In this document: one piece after another, positions 54,567-63,738 of the stretch | How the letters are laid out: every line of letters starts with the position of its first letter | Numbering within the stretch: the first letter of the stretch is position 1 | From: Candidatus Aminicenantota bacterium | Lineage (GTDB): Bacteria; Acidobacteriota; Aminicenantia; Aminicenantales; Aminicenantaceae | Direction: 5' to 3' | DNA: 64,000 nt | NCBI GenBank assembly: GCA_011772495.1 | Contig: WVZL01000016.1 | Location: forward strand, 292,499 to 356,498 | Program-made: the position numbers and the translations under genes | Notes under the pieces: generated by a model | What the model saw: the letters and a program-made list of their open reading frames with translations, nothing else | What the model was told of the DNA's origin: nothing | Database searches by the model: none

Positions 54567-56179
54567 CGAAATTCATTTTCATAACCGGAGGAGTGCTTTC
54601 TGCCCTGGGCAAGGGAATTGCTGCCTCTTCAATAGGAAGGCTCATGGAGAGCCATGGATACAAAATCACACTCCAAAAATACGACCCCTACCTGAACGTC
54701 GATCCCGGCACTATGAATCCCTTTCAACATGGAGAAGTCTACGTCACTGACGACGGGGCAGAGACAGACCTCGATTTAGGTCATTATGAACGTTTTACCT
54801 CTACCAAAACCTCCCAGTCCCATAACTGGACAGCAGGAAAAATTTACGAGTCTATCATCAAAAAAGAACGCCAAGGTGAATTTCTTGGCAAGACCGTGCA
54901 AGTCATTCCCCATGTCACGGATGAGATAAAAAAGGCCTTCTCTACTGTAGCCGAGGAGAACGACATCGTTATAGCTGAAATCGGGGGCACTGTGGGAGAC
55001 ATCGAGGGTCAGCCTTTTCTGGAATCTATCCGGCAGATGAGACTCGAATTGGGAAAGGAGAACACCCTTTTCATCCACCTGACACTGGTGCCCTTTATCA
55101 AGACTTCTGGGGAATTAAAAACCAAGCCTACTCAACACAGCGTCCGTGAACTCAGAGCCATCGGTATTCAGCCGGACATCATCCTCTGCCGGACAGAAAG
55201 ACCGCTCAACCAAGACATCAAGGCCAAAATATCTCTTTTTACCAACGTTCCCTTAGAAGCCGTGATTACAGCCCAAGACGTGAAGAATATTTACGAGATT
55301 CCTCTCCTCTATGCCAGGGAAGAGCTGGATACAATCATCCTCAAGTATCTGAACCTTGATAAGAAGAAAAGAAAATTGAGCAGCTGGAAGGATCTCATCA
55401 CCAGGATGAATAATCCTGAAGATGAAGTCGAAATCTCTCTGGTCGGCAAGTACGCAGGGCTTCAAGACTCCTACATCAGTCTAAAAGAAGCTTTAATTCA
55501 TGGAGGCATAAAACATCGGCTCAAAGTCAACATTTCCTGGATAGAAGCTGAAGACCTAGAAAAGGGAAAGCTCGAGGACATCCTAGGCCAACATGACGGA
55601 ATTCTTGTCCCTGGAGGTTTTGGAGTGAGGGGAATCGAAGGCAAGATTAAGGCTGTGACTTATGCCAGGGAGAAAAAGATTCCTTACTTTGGCATTTGCC
55701 TGGGCATGCAGTGCGCTACTATTGAATTTGCTCGTAAAATCGCCAACTTATCTCGGGCTAACAGCACCGAGTTCGATCCGAAAACACCCCATAAATTATT
55801 CTTCAAATGGAGAGAACTCAAAGGAATTGACAAGATGGGCGGAACGATGAGATTGGGAAGTTATTCCTGCCGCCTCCAGAAAAATTCTTTTGCTTATAAA
55901 TCATACCGTAAGGAGGCTATTTCTGAACGTCACCGCCACCGGTATGAATTCAATCCTGAATACGAAAAAACACTTACCCAGGCTGGCCTTTGTTTCTCAG
56001 GGAAAAATCCAGATTACGACCTGGTCGAAATCATAGAGATCAAGAATCATCCTTGGTTCCTTGGCTGCCAGTTCCATCCAGAGTTTAAATCAAAACCTCT
56101 GGAGCCTCATCCTTTATTCAAATCCTTTATCGGAGCAAGTTATGCCTATCGCCTCAAGAGAAATAAAAATAAGCCCTAA
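54563..56179 (+). CDS. pyrG: CTP synthase
   Basis: 538 residues. The N-terminal amidoligase domain begins FIFITGGVLSALGKGI; the C-terminal glutamine amidotransferase domain has the nucleophile in GICLGMQ and the partner histidine in HPEF. It makes CTP from UTP, ATP and glutamine. It overlaps kdsB before it and kdsA after it (38 bases). Confidence 0.98.
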   Translation: MTKFIFITGGVLSALGKGIAASSIGRLMESHGYKITLQKYDPYLNVDPGTMNPFQHGEVYVTDDGAETDLDLGHYERFTSTKTSQSHNWTAGKIYESIIKKERQGEFLGKTVQVIPHVTDEIKKAFSTVAEENDIVIAEIGGTVGDIEGQPFLESIRQMRLELGKENTLFIHLTLVPFIKTSGELKTKPTQHSVRELRAIGIQPDIILCRTERPLNQDIKAKISLFTNVPLEAVITAQDVKNIYEIPLLYAREELDTIILKYLNLDKKKRKLSSWKDLITRMNNPEDEVEISLVGKYAGLQDSYISLKEALIHGGIKHRLKVNISWIEAEDLEKGKLEDILGQHDGILVPGGFGVRGIEGKIKAVTYAREKKIPYFGICLGMQCATIEFARKIANLSRANSTEFDPKTPHKLFFKWRELKGIDKMGGTMRLGSYSCRLQKNSFAYKSYRKEAISERHRHRYEFNPEYEKTLTQAGLCFSGKNPDYDLVEIIEIKNHPWFLGCQFHPEFKSKPLEPHPLFKSFIGASYAYRLKRNKNKP

Positions 56180-56990
56180 GGTTAAAATCGGAGGTGTACA
56201 GCCCCTTTTCCTGATAGGGGGGCCCTGCGTCATCGAAAGTGAGAAACACACTCTTTTCTTAGCCAAGGAAATCAAGAAAATATGCCAGGAGCATCAAATT
56301 CCGTTTATTTTTAAAGCCTCTTATGATAAAGCCAACCGCTCTTCTATCAAATCCTACCGGGGGCCTGGCCTGGAAACAGGATTGGAAATACTCCAGACTG
56401 TAAAAACAGAATGCAGTGTTCCTGTCCTCTCCGATGTCCATGAGACCAGTCAAATCGAGAAAGCCGCTCAAGTCCTGGATGTCATTCAGATTCCGGCTTT
56501 TCTTTGTCGCCAAACAGATTTGATCCTGGAGGCAGCCCGTACTCAAAAAACCATAAACCTCAAAAAGGGACAATTTTTATCTCCTCAAGAAATGAAAACC
56601 GTAACAGAAAAAGTTCTCAGCCAGAATAACGAGAATATCATCCTCACCGACAGGGGCACCTGCTTTGGCTACCACAACTTAGTTTTTGACATTCGTTCCA
56701 TCCCGACCATGAAGGAATGGGGTTTCCCGGTTGTTATCGATGCCTCGCACAACGTTCAGCGCCCGGGAGGTGAAAAAACCTCTTCTGGAGGCGAGGCAGA
56801 ATTCATTCCCTACATCGCCAGAGCAGCCGTCAGCGCCGGCGCGGACGGAGTCTTTCTTGAGGTTCACGAGAATCCTTCGGCTGCCCTTTCGGATAAGCAT
56901 AACTCATTGAAAATAAATAAATTAAATAGCCTCTTGGGCAGCCTGCTGCGGATAAAAAAGGCAGTAGACGGGATTAATGATCTCGATTAA
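56142..56990 (+). CDS. kdsA: Kdo-8-phosphate synthase
   Basis: 282 residues from ATG 56142, supported by GGAGC before it even though it lies within pyrG. The IGGPCVIES, FKASYDKANRSS and DASHNVQRPGG motifs define KdsA. It joins phosphoenolpyruvate and arabinose-5-phosphate to make Kdo-8-phosphate. A longer start would overlap pyrG even more. Confidence 0.97.
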   Translation: MPIASREIKISPKVKIGGVQPLFLIGGPCVIESEKHTLFLAKEIKKICQEHQIPFIFKASYDKANRSSIKSYRGPGLETGLEILQTVKTECSVPVLSDVHETSQIEKAAQVLDVIQIPAFLCRQTDLILEAARTQKTINLKKGQFLSPQEMKTVTEKVLSQNNENIILTDRGTCFGYHNLVFDIRSIPTMKEWGFPVVIDASHNVQRPGGEKTSSGGEAEFIPYIARAAVSAGADGVFLEVHENPSAALSDKHNSLKINKLNSLLGSLLRIKKAVDGINDLD

Positions 56991-57005
56991 AGGAAAACAG
57001 AAGTC

Positions 57006-57983
57006 ATGACCAAAGATGAGAAAGAAATCATTCAGATAGGACAAGAGGTCCTGGATACAGAAGCCAAGGCTGTTTCAACTCTGATTCCCAAGCTGGATCA
57101 GAATTTTTCCAGAGCTGTCGAACTCCTTTCCCAAGAGAAAATCAGGGTCATTGTTATAGGAATGGGAAAGTCTGGCCTGATCGGACGCAAGATTGCCGCC
57201 ACTCTGACCAGTTGTGGAACCCCAGCGGCCTTTATTCATCCTGCTGACGCAGGCCATGGCGACCTGGGTATGATCTTAAAGGATGATGTCATCATCGCCA
57301 TATCCTATAGTGGTGAAACAAGAGAAATCTGTGACCTGTTGGAGTTCATCAAAAGAATAGGAATAAAACTCATCAGCATCACTGGAAATAAGAAATCGAA
57401 ATTGGCCAAACACAGTGATATTGTCCTGGACGCCAGCGTAGAAAAAGAAGCTGGGCTTTCTGGTCTTGTCCCTACAGCCAGTTCAACTGCAGCCCTGGCT
57501 CTGGGAGATGCCCTCGCTATTGCTCTGATGGAAAAAAAGGGATTTGGAGAACAGGACTTTGCTTTTGTTCACCCCAAGGGACAGATCGGCAAGAAACTAC
57601 TTAAGATCAAAGAGTTAATGCATAGGGACAGAGAAATACCTCGAGTTTTGGGCCAGACATCTATGCGAGATGTCCTTGAAGAAATGACCCAGAAAAAATT
57701 AGGAATGACTTGTGTCGTCGATAAAGAAGAAAGACTTTTGGGAATCATAACCGATGGCGACCTGCGAAGAATGCTAATCAAGCATAAGGGTGTCCTGCTC
57801 AAGAAAACGGCCCGAGAGTGCATGACAAGAAATCCCATTACGATTGGACAAGAAGATTTGGCAACCAAGGCCCTTAATATCATGGAAAAGAATAAGATTA
57901 CCTCCTTGATTATTAAGAATAAGGAAGAAAAAATAGAAGGCATCATCCACCTCCATGATTTATGGCGCACTGAAATGTTCTAA
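57006..57983 (+). CDS. kdsD: Arabinose-5-phosphate isomerase
   Basis: 325 residues: an N-terminal SIS sugar isomerase domain (GMGKSGLIGRKIAATLTSCG, HPADAGHGDLGM) and two C-terminal CBS domains (about 205-325). It makes arabinose-5-phosphate from ribulose-5-phosphate, the first committed step for Kdo. It follows kdsA after 15 bases. Confidence 0.96.
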   Translation: MTKDEKEIIQIGQEVLDTEAKAVSTLIPKLDQNFSRAVELLSQEKIRVIVIGMGKSGLIGRKIAATLTSCGTPAAFIHPADAGHGDLGMILKDDVIIAISYSGETREICDLLEFIKRIGIKLISITGNKKSKLAKHSDIVLDASVEKEAGLSGLVPTASSTAALALGDALAIALMEKKGFGEQDFAFVHPKGQIGKKLLKIKELMHRDREIPRVLGQTSMRDVLEEMTQKKLGMTCVVDKEERLLGIITDGDLRRMLIKHKGVLLKKTARECMTRNPITIGQEDLATKALNIMEKNKITSLIIKNKEEKIEGIIHLHDLWRTEMF

Positions 57984-57990
57984 TGTTCTG

Positions 57991-58542
57991 ATGAAATACA
58001 AGGAACGAGCCCAAAAAATTAAAATGATTGTCATGGATGTCGATGGTACCCTTACTGACGGCTCCCTTCTCATCATGCCTGACGGGGAAGAACTTAAGTC
58101 TTATAACGTCAAGGATGGAACTGGAATCCTGCTGGCCGGTTTGGCTGGATTGAAGACGGCTATTATTACAGGCAAAAGATCAAGATCGCTGGAAAAAAGA
58201 GCTGAAAAATTACAAATCAACGAGGTTCACCAGGGCATCCTCGATAAAAAAAGAGTTCTTCTTGAAATTCTGGACAGAGATAATTTAAAAAAAGAGCAGA
58301 TCGCTTACATCGGAGATGACCTGGGTGACCTTGAGGTCATCAAAGCTGTAGGTCTGGCCGCGGCGGTGGCTGATGCTCATCCTGTGATTAAAAAACACAG
58401 CCATTTCCTCTGCAGCAAAGCAGGAGGAAAAGGAGCTGTCCGGGAATTTATCGAATTTATCCTCGAGGCTCAGGATAAATGGGAAGTCTTATCCAACAAG
58501 TTCAAAGAATTAGCCAAGCGAAGTTTTAAAAATAAAAGGTAA
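57991..58542 (+). CDS. kdsC: Kdo-8-phosphate phosphatase (HAD superfamily)
   Basis: 183 residues from ATG 57991. HAD motif I is VMDVDGTLTDG, with motif II around TGKRSR and motif IV in IGDDLGDLEV. This short, cap-less form (C0 type) is typical of KdsC, which removes phosphate from Kdo-8-phosphate. It completes the Kdo pathway in this cluster. Confidence 0.95.
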   Translation: MKYKERAQKIKMIVMDVDGTLTDGSLLIMPDGEELKSYNVKDGTGILLAGLAGLKTAIITGKRSRSLEKRAEKLQINEVHQGILDKKRVLLEILDRDNLKKEQIAYIGDDLGDLEVIKAVGLAAAVADAHPVIKKHSHFLCSKAGGKGAVREFIEFILEAQDKWEVLSNKFKELAKRSFKNKR

Positions 58543-58659
58543 AAGAGAACAGGAAAAGCCCATCGAGCAAGAAGTCGAGGCTGGAGAACGGACTAGGCAC
58601 TTCATTGATTTGAATAGATCAAAGTCAAATCTGGAAACTCTGCTTACAGGAGGAAGGCC

Positions 58660-60030
58660 GTGGAACTGAAACCTGAGATTTTTAGAGAGTATGACATCAG
58701 AGGAATAGTGGACAAAGATTTAAACCCGGAGAGGGTTGAGTTATTGGGGAAAGGAATCGGAACCTATTTTCGCCAAAAGGGGAAAAAAGAAGTCGTCCTG
58801 GGCAAGGACTGTCGACTCAGCTCTCAACCCTACTCTGAAGCTCTCATAAAGGGACTGCATGCGACCGGATGCCAGGTTGTCGATCTCGGTATCGTACCCA
58901 CTCCTCTCCTCTATTTCACAATTTATTACAAAGAAAAGGAAGCCGGAGTGATGATCACCGGCTCTCATAATCCTCCTGAGTATAACGGCTTTAAGATCAT
59001 GGTCGGAGAGGAAACCCTTTACGGCGAGGAAATTCAAAAAATATACCAGATCATTAAGAACAAGAATTTTTTTGAAGAACAAGAAGATACGAAAAGCTCC
59101 TATGACATCAAGCCCGAATATATTGATTATGTTACCAAGAATGTTAGCTTTGATAAGACACTAAAGGTCGTACTCGATGCCGGGAACGGAACAGCAGGTG
59201 TGATAGCTTCGCCTATTTTTAAAAAGCTAGGATGCGATGTCATAGAACTCTACTGCGAGATGGACGGCACGTTCCCCAATCATCATCCTGATCCCACCAT
59301 TCCCGAAGCTCTAGAAGACTTGATCAAAACAGTCACCGAATCCCAAGCCGACGTGGGCGTAGCCTATGATGGAGACGGAGACAGAATCGGCGTCATTGAT
59401 GACCTGGGGAATATACTCTGGGGAGACCAGCTCATGGTTTTTTTCAGTCAAGATATCCTCTCCTCAAACCCGGGAGCCACCATCATTTCTGAAGTCAAGG
59501 CATCCAAAGTCCTTTATGAAGAAATCGAAAAACTGGGAGGACGTCCGATCATGTGGAAAACCGGCCACTCCCTGATGAAGAAAAAAATCAAGGAGGAAAA
59601 GGCTTTCCTGGCTGGAGAAATGAGCGGGCACATCTTCTTTGCCGATCGTTATTTTGGTTTTGATGACGCCATATATTCATCGGCTCGCCTGATAGAATTC
59701 CTCTCTCGCCGAGAAGAAAAACTTTCCCAGCTGCTTTCCAAGCTTCCTCATACCTACCATACTCCTGAGATCAGAATTTATGCCTCTGACGAGGTCAAGT
59801 TCAAGATCGTTGAAGAAGTGAAAAAAGAGCTCGCCCTCTCCCATCCCATAATCGATATTGACGGCGTGAGGGCTATTTTTCCCAAGGGTTGGGGTCTGGT
59901 TCGAGCCTCCAACACCCAGGAAGTCTTGGTCCTCCGTTATGAAGGTGATACCAAAGAAGACCTGGAAGCCATCAAAAGTGAAATCAGCCAGGTCGTAGAA
60001 AAGGTTATAGAAAGGCTAGATAATTCTTGA
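58660..60030 (+). CDS. Phosphomannomutase/phosphoglucomutase
   Basis: 456 residues from GTG 58660, chosen for the strong AGGAGG just upstream. The phosphoserine loop is TGSHNPPEYNG and the metal loop is DGDGDRIG, with the sugar-binding GEMSGHIFF and the C-terminal R-x-SNT-x-E-like loop (RASNTQE). It converts hexose 6-phosphates and 1-phosphates (AlgC/ManB type) for LPS or exopolysaccharide precursors. The gene after manC-like steps fits GDP-mannose synthesis. There is a 117-base gap from kdsC without a gene. Confidence 0.95.
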   Translation: MELKPEIFREYDIRGIVDKDLNPERVELLGKGIGTYFRQKGKKEVVLGKDCRLSSQPYSEALIKGLHATGCQVVDLGIVPTPLLYFTIYYKEKEAGVMITGSHNPPEYNGFKIMVGEETLYGEEIQKIYQIIKNKNFFEEQEDTKSSYDIKPEYIDYVTKNVSFDKTLKVVLDAGNGTAGVIASPIFKKLGCDVIELYCEMDGTFPNHHPDPTIPEALEDLIKTVTESQADVGVAYDGDGDRIGVIDDLGNILWGDQLMVFFSQDILSSNPGATIISEVKASKVLYEEIEKLGGRPIMWKTGHSLMKKKIKEEKAFLAGEMSGHIFFADRYFGFDDAIYSSARLIEFLSRREEKLSQLLSKLPHTYHTPEIRIYASDEVKFKIVEEVKKELALSHPIIDIDGVRAIFPKGWGLVRASNTQEVLVLRYEGDTKEDLEAIKSEISQVVEKVIERLDNS

Positions 60031-60818
60031 AATTTTATGAGATTGTCCTCTTGGGAATAATTCAGGGACTGACTGAATTCTTTCCCATAAGCAGCTCAGG
60101 CCATCTCGTACTCCTCCAAAACCTCTTCGGCCTGCGCGAGCCTCAGCTCTTAGTCGATGTCACGCTTCATTCTGGAACTCTACTCTCGCTCTTGGTTTTT
60201 CTCCGACGAGAATTGATCGAGCTTGCTCAGAGCCTGGGACGTCTCTGTTGGCGTCCCAAAGAAAACATCGGCGACCCTAAGATAAGGCTTCTATTCTTCT
60301 TGTTTCTTGCCTCTCTGCCCATCTTTTTCGTGGGGTATTTTTTCCACGACTTTATTGAATCTCTCTTCGGTTCCCTGTGGACCGTCGGCGCAGCCTTACT
60401 TATCACTGGAGGTTTTCTTCTTCTGACCAAGCTGGCTCGAGAAAAGCAGAAGAGCAATATTTCTCATCCTCTCCTCATCGGTATTCTGCAGGCATTCGCC
60501 CTGGTCCCGGGTTTCTCTCGTTCAGGATTAACTATCGGAGGGGCTCTTCTCCTGGGGTGGAAAAGAAAGGAAGCTGCCCAATTCTCTTTCCTCCTCTCCA
60601 TCCCTGCTATCGTGGGCGCAACTCTTTATCAGCTTAGCAACATCGAATCCACTCCCCAATCCTGGACCCTAGTTTTGGTGGGAGTCATCGTGGCTGCGGT
60701 GTTTGGATTCATCGCTTTGACCTTTCTGGTCAAGGTGATCATGAAGGGCAAATTCTCTTCATTTTCCTATTACTGCTTTTTGGTCGGACTCATCGCTCTT
60801 TTGGTGTCTTTTCTTTAA
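60027..60818 (+). CDS. uppP: Undecaprenyl-diphosphatase
   Basis: 263 residues with about eight transmembrane helices. Motifs are QGLTEFFPISSSGHL and VPGFSRSG. It recycles undecaprenyl pyrophosphate to the monophosphate carrier for peptidoglycan and LPS. The start is TTG 60027, overlapping the stop of the mutase gene by four bases. This start is chosen because it gives the normal N-terminus. Confidence 0.96.
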   Translation: MKFYEIVLLGIIQGLTEFFPISSSGHLVLLQNLFGLREPQLLVDVTLHSGTLLSLLVFLRRELIELAQSLGRLCWRPKENIGDPKIRLLFFLFLASLPIFFVGYFFHDFIESLFGSLWTVGAALLITGGFLLLTKLAREKQKSNISHPLLIGILQAFALVPGFSRSGLTIGGALLLGWKRKEAAQFSFLLSIPAIVGATLYQLSNIESTPQSWTLVLVGVIVAAVFGFIALTFLVKVIMKGKFSSFSYYCFLVGLIALLVSFL

Positions 60819-60838
60819 AATGAATAAGCGAGGTTAAA

Positions 60839-61915
60839 ATGCAAATACAAGCCGTCATCATGGCTGGCGGAGTAGGCAGCCGGTTCTGGCCGTTAAGCCG
60901 CCAGAAAATCCCAAAGCAATTCCTCCCCATTATCAGTGAAAAAACCATGATCGAAGAGACTGTACTCCGTCTTCTCCCCCTCCTCTCTCCACACAATATC
61001 TACACTGTGGCCAATCTCGAACACACTCAAACCATAAGGAAGCTCCTCCCTAAACTGCCAGCAGAAAATTTATTGGTGGAACCTCAAGGAAAAAACACAG
61101 CCCCTTCCCTGATACTGGCCACAGCCAAGATTTATCTCCAGAACCCTGAAGCAGTGGTGGCTGCCTTGCCTGCAGACCATCTCCTGAAGGACTCATCCCT
61201 CTTCCTGAAGAAATTAGAGGCCGCTGCTTCCCTAGCCTCCCAAAAGTTTCTCATCACCTTCGGAATTCCTCCGACTTATCCCGCCACTGGATACGGATAT
61301 ATCCATTTCTCAAAGGCTAATCCCCATCAAATCCAGGGAGAATCCTTTTATACGGTGAAGGAATTCAAGGAAAAACCAGGGTATGAGCAAGCCAAACAAT
61401 TCCTGGAGTCCGGAAACTACTACTGGAATTCCGGAATGTTTCTCTGGCAGGCTAGGGTTTTCGCCCAGAAACTCGAAAATCATGCCCCGTCCATTTTCTC
61501 TTACTGGAAAAGGATGCTTGATGCTTTGAAAAATGAAAAGGACAGGGAGATAAAATCCATTTTCGAAGAAATCCCCGCCCTATCTATCGATTACGCCTTG
61601 ATGGAAAAAGCAAGAGAAGGAGTGCTGGTCTGTCCGGGAAACTTCGGCTGGTCAGATGTGGGGGCCTGGTCCTCCTTAATGGATATCTGGCCCAAGGACA
61701 AAAACGGGAATGTCATCAAAGGAGATGGCATTGTCTACAATGCCCGCAACTGCCTCTCTTATTCTCCTCACAAATTGACCGCTCTTATCGGAGTCGAAGA
61801 CATCATTGTCGTGGATACCGGCGACGCTCTCCTAGTCTGTCATCGAGATCAAGACCAGAAAGTCAAGGATATAGTTGATTCCATCAAAAAAAAGGGGAAA
61901 AAAGAATATTTATAA
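60839..61915 (+). CDS. manC: Mannose-1-phosphate guanylyltransferase
   Basis: 358 residues. The nucleotide-binding GGVGSRFWPLSR loop, the PADHLL segment, KPGYEQAKQFL and the FGWSDVGAWSS motif match GDP-mannose pyrophosphorylases. It lacks the C-terminal isomerase domain of bifunctional enzymes. With the phosphomannomutase upstream it gives GDP-mannose. Confidence 0.94.
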   Translation: MQIQAVIMAGGVGSRFWPLSRQKIPKQFLPIISEKTMIEETVLRLLPLLSPHNIYTVANLEHTQTIRKLLPKLPAENLLVEPQGKNTAPSLILATAKIYLQNPEAVVAALPADHLLKDSSLFLKKLEAAASLASQKFLITFGIPPTYPATGYGYIHFSKANPHQIQGESFYTVKEFKEKPGYEQAKQFLESGNYYWNSGMFLWQARVFAQKLENHAPSIFSYWKRMLDALKNEKDREIKSIFEEIPALSIDYALMEKAREGVLVCPGNFGWSDVGAWSSLMDIWPKDKNGNVIKGDGIVYNARNCLSYSPHKLTALIGVEDIIVVDTGDALLVCHRDQDQKVKDIVDSIKKKGKKEYL

Positions 61916-61923
61916 GCTAAGAA

Positions 61924-61952
61924 TTGACTTTTCCTTGCCTTTATTCTTTATT
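61924..61952 (+). promoter_or_regulatory. Possible promoter of the reductive-dehalogenase-like gene
   Basis: TTGACT (61924-61929) and TTTATT (61947-61952) are 17 bases apart, about 45 bases before ATG 61998. Confidence 0.45.
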
Positions 61953-61997
61953 TATTGCCTCCTGCTTTAAAAAACACCAAAGTTAAGGAGCTCAGCC

Positions 61998-63338
61998 ATG
62001 GATCGAAGAGAATTTTTCAAGTTCGGCCTAGGAGGTGCAGCCCTGGCCGCAGGCGGGAGTCTAACTCCTGCTGAGGCATCCTCCAGTCAAAAAAGAGTTC
62101 CTCAAGGTCATCCCTGGTGGGTCAAGACCCTGGAGAAATCGAAACTCGCCATCGACAACGCGGTCTATTCCAGGTATAAATCCCAAAATAATGTCTTCGG
62201 GTCTTTTGCCAGATATTACGGCCAAGAAAAAATGAAAGAGCTTTACCGAAACAGCCAAGAGAAAACAGCTAAATACTACCAGGAAAAACGCCCGGGCTAC
62301 AAGCTCGAGGACAGAGCCTTGGCCGATGCCTCCTGGGTCATCTCCCGCCTGGGGGGATTGAACAGAGGCACGCGCTCCTGGAATCGAAAATTCATCAGGA
62401 CACCAGAGGAACGGGGAATCGATAAATACCAGGGAACTCCAGAAGCGGCTGCCCGACTCATCAAAGCAGCAGCCCGCTATTTCGGGGCGGCCACGACAGG
62501 AATAGCCATTCTCGACCGAAGGCATATCTGTTCTGAGGAAAGAGACAAAAAAATCGTGTTCGAGAATGTGCATGAGCCTTATGGAGATGAGGAGAAACTC
62601 GTCATCCCGGATAAATGCACCTATGCCATAGCCGTGAGCATTCTTATGCCCATAGATAACATCCAGTGTTCGCCGACTGCTATCAGCAGCGCTGGTTCTG
62701 CGATGGGATACAGCCGGGCCGAATTCCTGGTTGCCGGGCTGGCTGAATTCATCCGGGGCTTGGGCTATACAGCTATTCCCAGTGTGAATGATCTGGGCTC
62801 AAGTGTGGCTATCGCCTTGGATGCGGGACTGGGAGAGCTGGGACGGACAAATCGCTTGATTTCGCCAGAATATGGTCCGATGGTTCGATTGGCTAAAATC
62901 TTGACCGATCTCCCCTTAGCTACAGATAGGCCGATAGACTTTGGCCTGCAGGAATTCTGCCAAACATGTAAGCGCTGCGCTGAAGCCTGTCCCTCTGGTT
63001 GCCTTTCTTTTAAAGACGAACCAGATTTTGAAGTCTGTGGGGAGTGGAACAATCCCGGCCACCAGGCGTGGTTCGAGAACGCGCCCAAATGTCTCGCTTA
63101 CTGGCGAGAATCGACCTCAGGCTGCAGTATATGCATTGCAGTCTGTCCCTGGTCGAAAAAAGACAAGACCATGATTCATCAGCTAGTCAAGACGACCAGT
63201 GCCAGGATGCCCTTTCTGGCGGGATTCTTTACTGCCATGGATGAAGCCTTTGGCTACGGAAGGCAAAAGAGGGCTGATCAGTGGTGGAAGCTCAATCTTC
63301 CCGAATACGGGATCGACACCACTCAAGGAAAAGGATAA
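61998..63338 (+). CDS. Reductive dehalogenase-like Tat-exported iron-sulfur protein (RdhA-like)
   Basis: 446 residues. A Tat signal (RREFFKFGLGG) is at the N-terminus, and two [4Fe-4S] motifs lie near the C-terminus: CQTCKRCAEACPSG and C-x12-CSICIAVCPWSK. The middle part, with the segments NDLGSSVAIALDAGLGELGR and YGPMVRLAKILTDLPL, is typical of the cobamide-binding reductive dehalogenase family. Such enzymes use corrinoid and two clusters to remove halide from organohalides or, in other members, to reduce epoxyqueuosine (QueG) in the cytoplasm; the Tat signal argues against QueG. A good AAGGAG site lies before ATG 61998. The substrate cannot be inferred. Confidence 0.88.
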   Translation: MDRREFFKFGLGGAALAAGGSLTPAEASSSQKRVPQGHPWWVKTLEKSKLAIDNAVYSRYKSQNNVFGSFARYYGQEKMKELYRNSQEKTAKYYQEKRPGYKLEDRALADASWVISRLGGLNRGTRSWNRKFIRTPEERGIDKYQGTPEAAARLIKAAARYFGAATTGIAILDRRHICSEERDKKIVFENVHEPYGDEEKLVIPDKCTYAIAVSILMPIDNIQCSPTAISSAGSAMGYSRAEFLVAGLAEFIRGLGYTAIPSVNDLGSSVAIALDAGLGELGRTNRLISPEYGPMVRLAKILTDLPLATDRPIDFGLQEFCQTCKRCAEACPSGCLSFKDEPDFEVCGEWNNPGHQAWFENAPKCLAYWRESTSGCSICIAVCPWSKKDKTMIHQLVKTTSARMPFLAGFFTAMDEAFGYGRQKRADQWWKLNLPEYGIDTTQGKG

Positions 63339-63344
63339 GCCGCG

Positions 63345-63584
63345 ATGACCGAGAAAAAAATACACTCGACTTTTAAGATCAGGAAAAGGCCTTGGTATGC
63401 CTGGTTACTATGGTTTCTCTGGCTCTTATGGATTATCTTCTGGGCCGAAGTCTCGATCGGCTCCTGGAAGGAAACAGAGCCGAGGGCTTTTACCATCGCT
63501 ATCGCTATTTTTGCAGTGAGTTTTCTCGGTGGGGTACTGATCTGGCTAAAAGGCACCCTTAAATCAAGAAAGCTAAAAAGTTAA
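63345..63584 (+). CDS. Small membrane protein, likely RdhB-like anchor
   Basis: 79 residues with two transmembrane helices (about 18-37 and 47-66), a basic N-terminus and a basic C-terminus. It follows the RdhA-like gene after six bases. RdhB anchors of respiratory dehalogenases are small proteins of two or three helices encoded directly next to rdhA, so by position and shape this is the best guess; sequence similarity to known RdhB is not evident by eye. Confidence 0.6.
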   Translation: MTEKKIHSTFKIRKRPWYAWLLWFLWLLWIIFWAEVSIGSWKETEPRAFTIAIAIFAVSFLGGVLIWLKGTLKSRKLKS

Positions 63585-63659
63585 TCTCGCCCGAATTCCA
63601 GGATCGAAATTTGCTCAATCAGGGAATAATACCGTCCCCTTTCTGCCTTAACACTTCTG

Positions 63660-63684
63660 CCTGCCCTCCCAGAAGGGCGGTTTT
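63660..63684 (+). terminator. Likely intrinsic terminator after the RdhA-like operon
   Basis: A GC-rich stem (CCTGCCCT with AGGGCGG, one bulged T, six-base loop) is followed by TTTTCCTTT. It lies 76 bases after the small membrane protein, before the convergent M16 gene. An overlapping CTTCTG/CAGAAG hairpin is also possible. Confidence 0.5.
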
Positions 63685-63738
63685 CCTTTCCCCAGAGTTA
63701 AAGTCGAAAAAATGGGCTTCTGATCTCTTTACGTGTTC

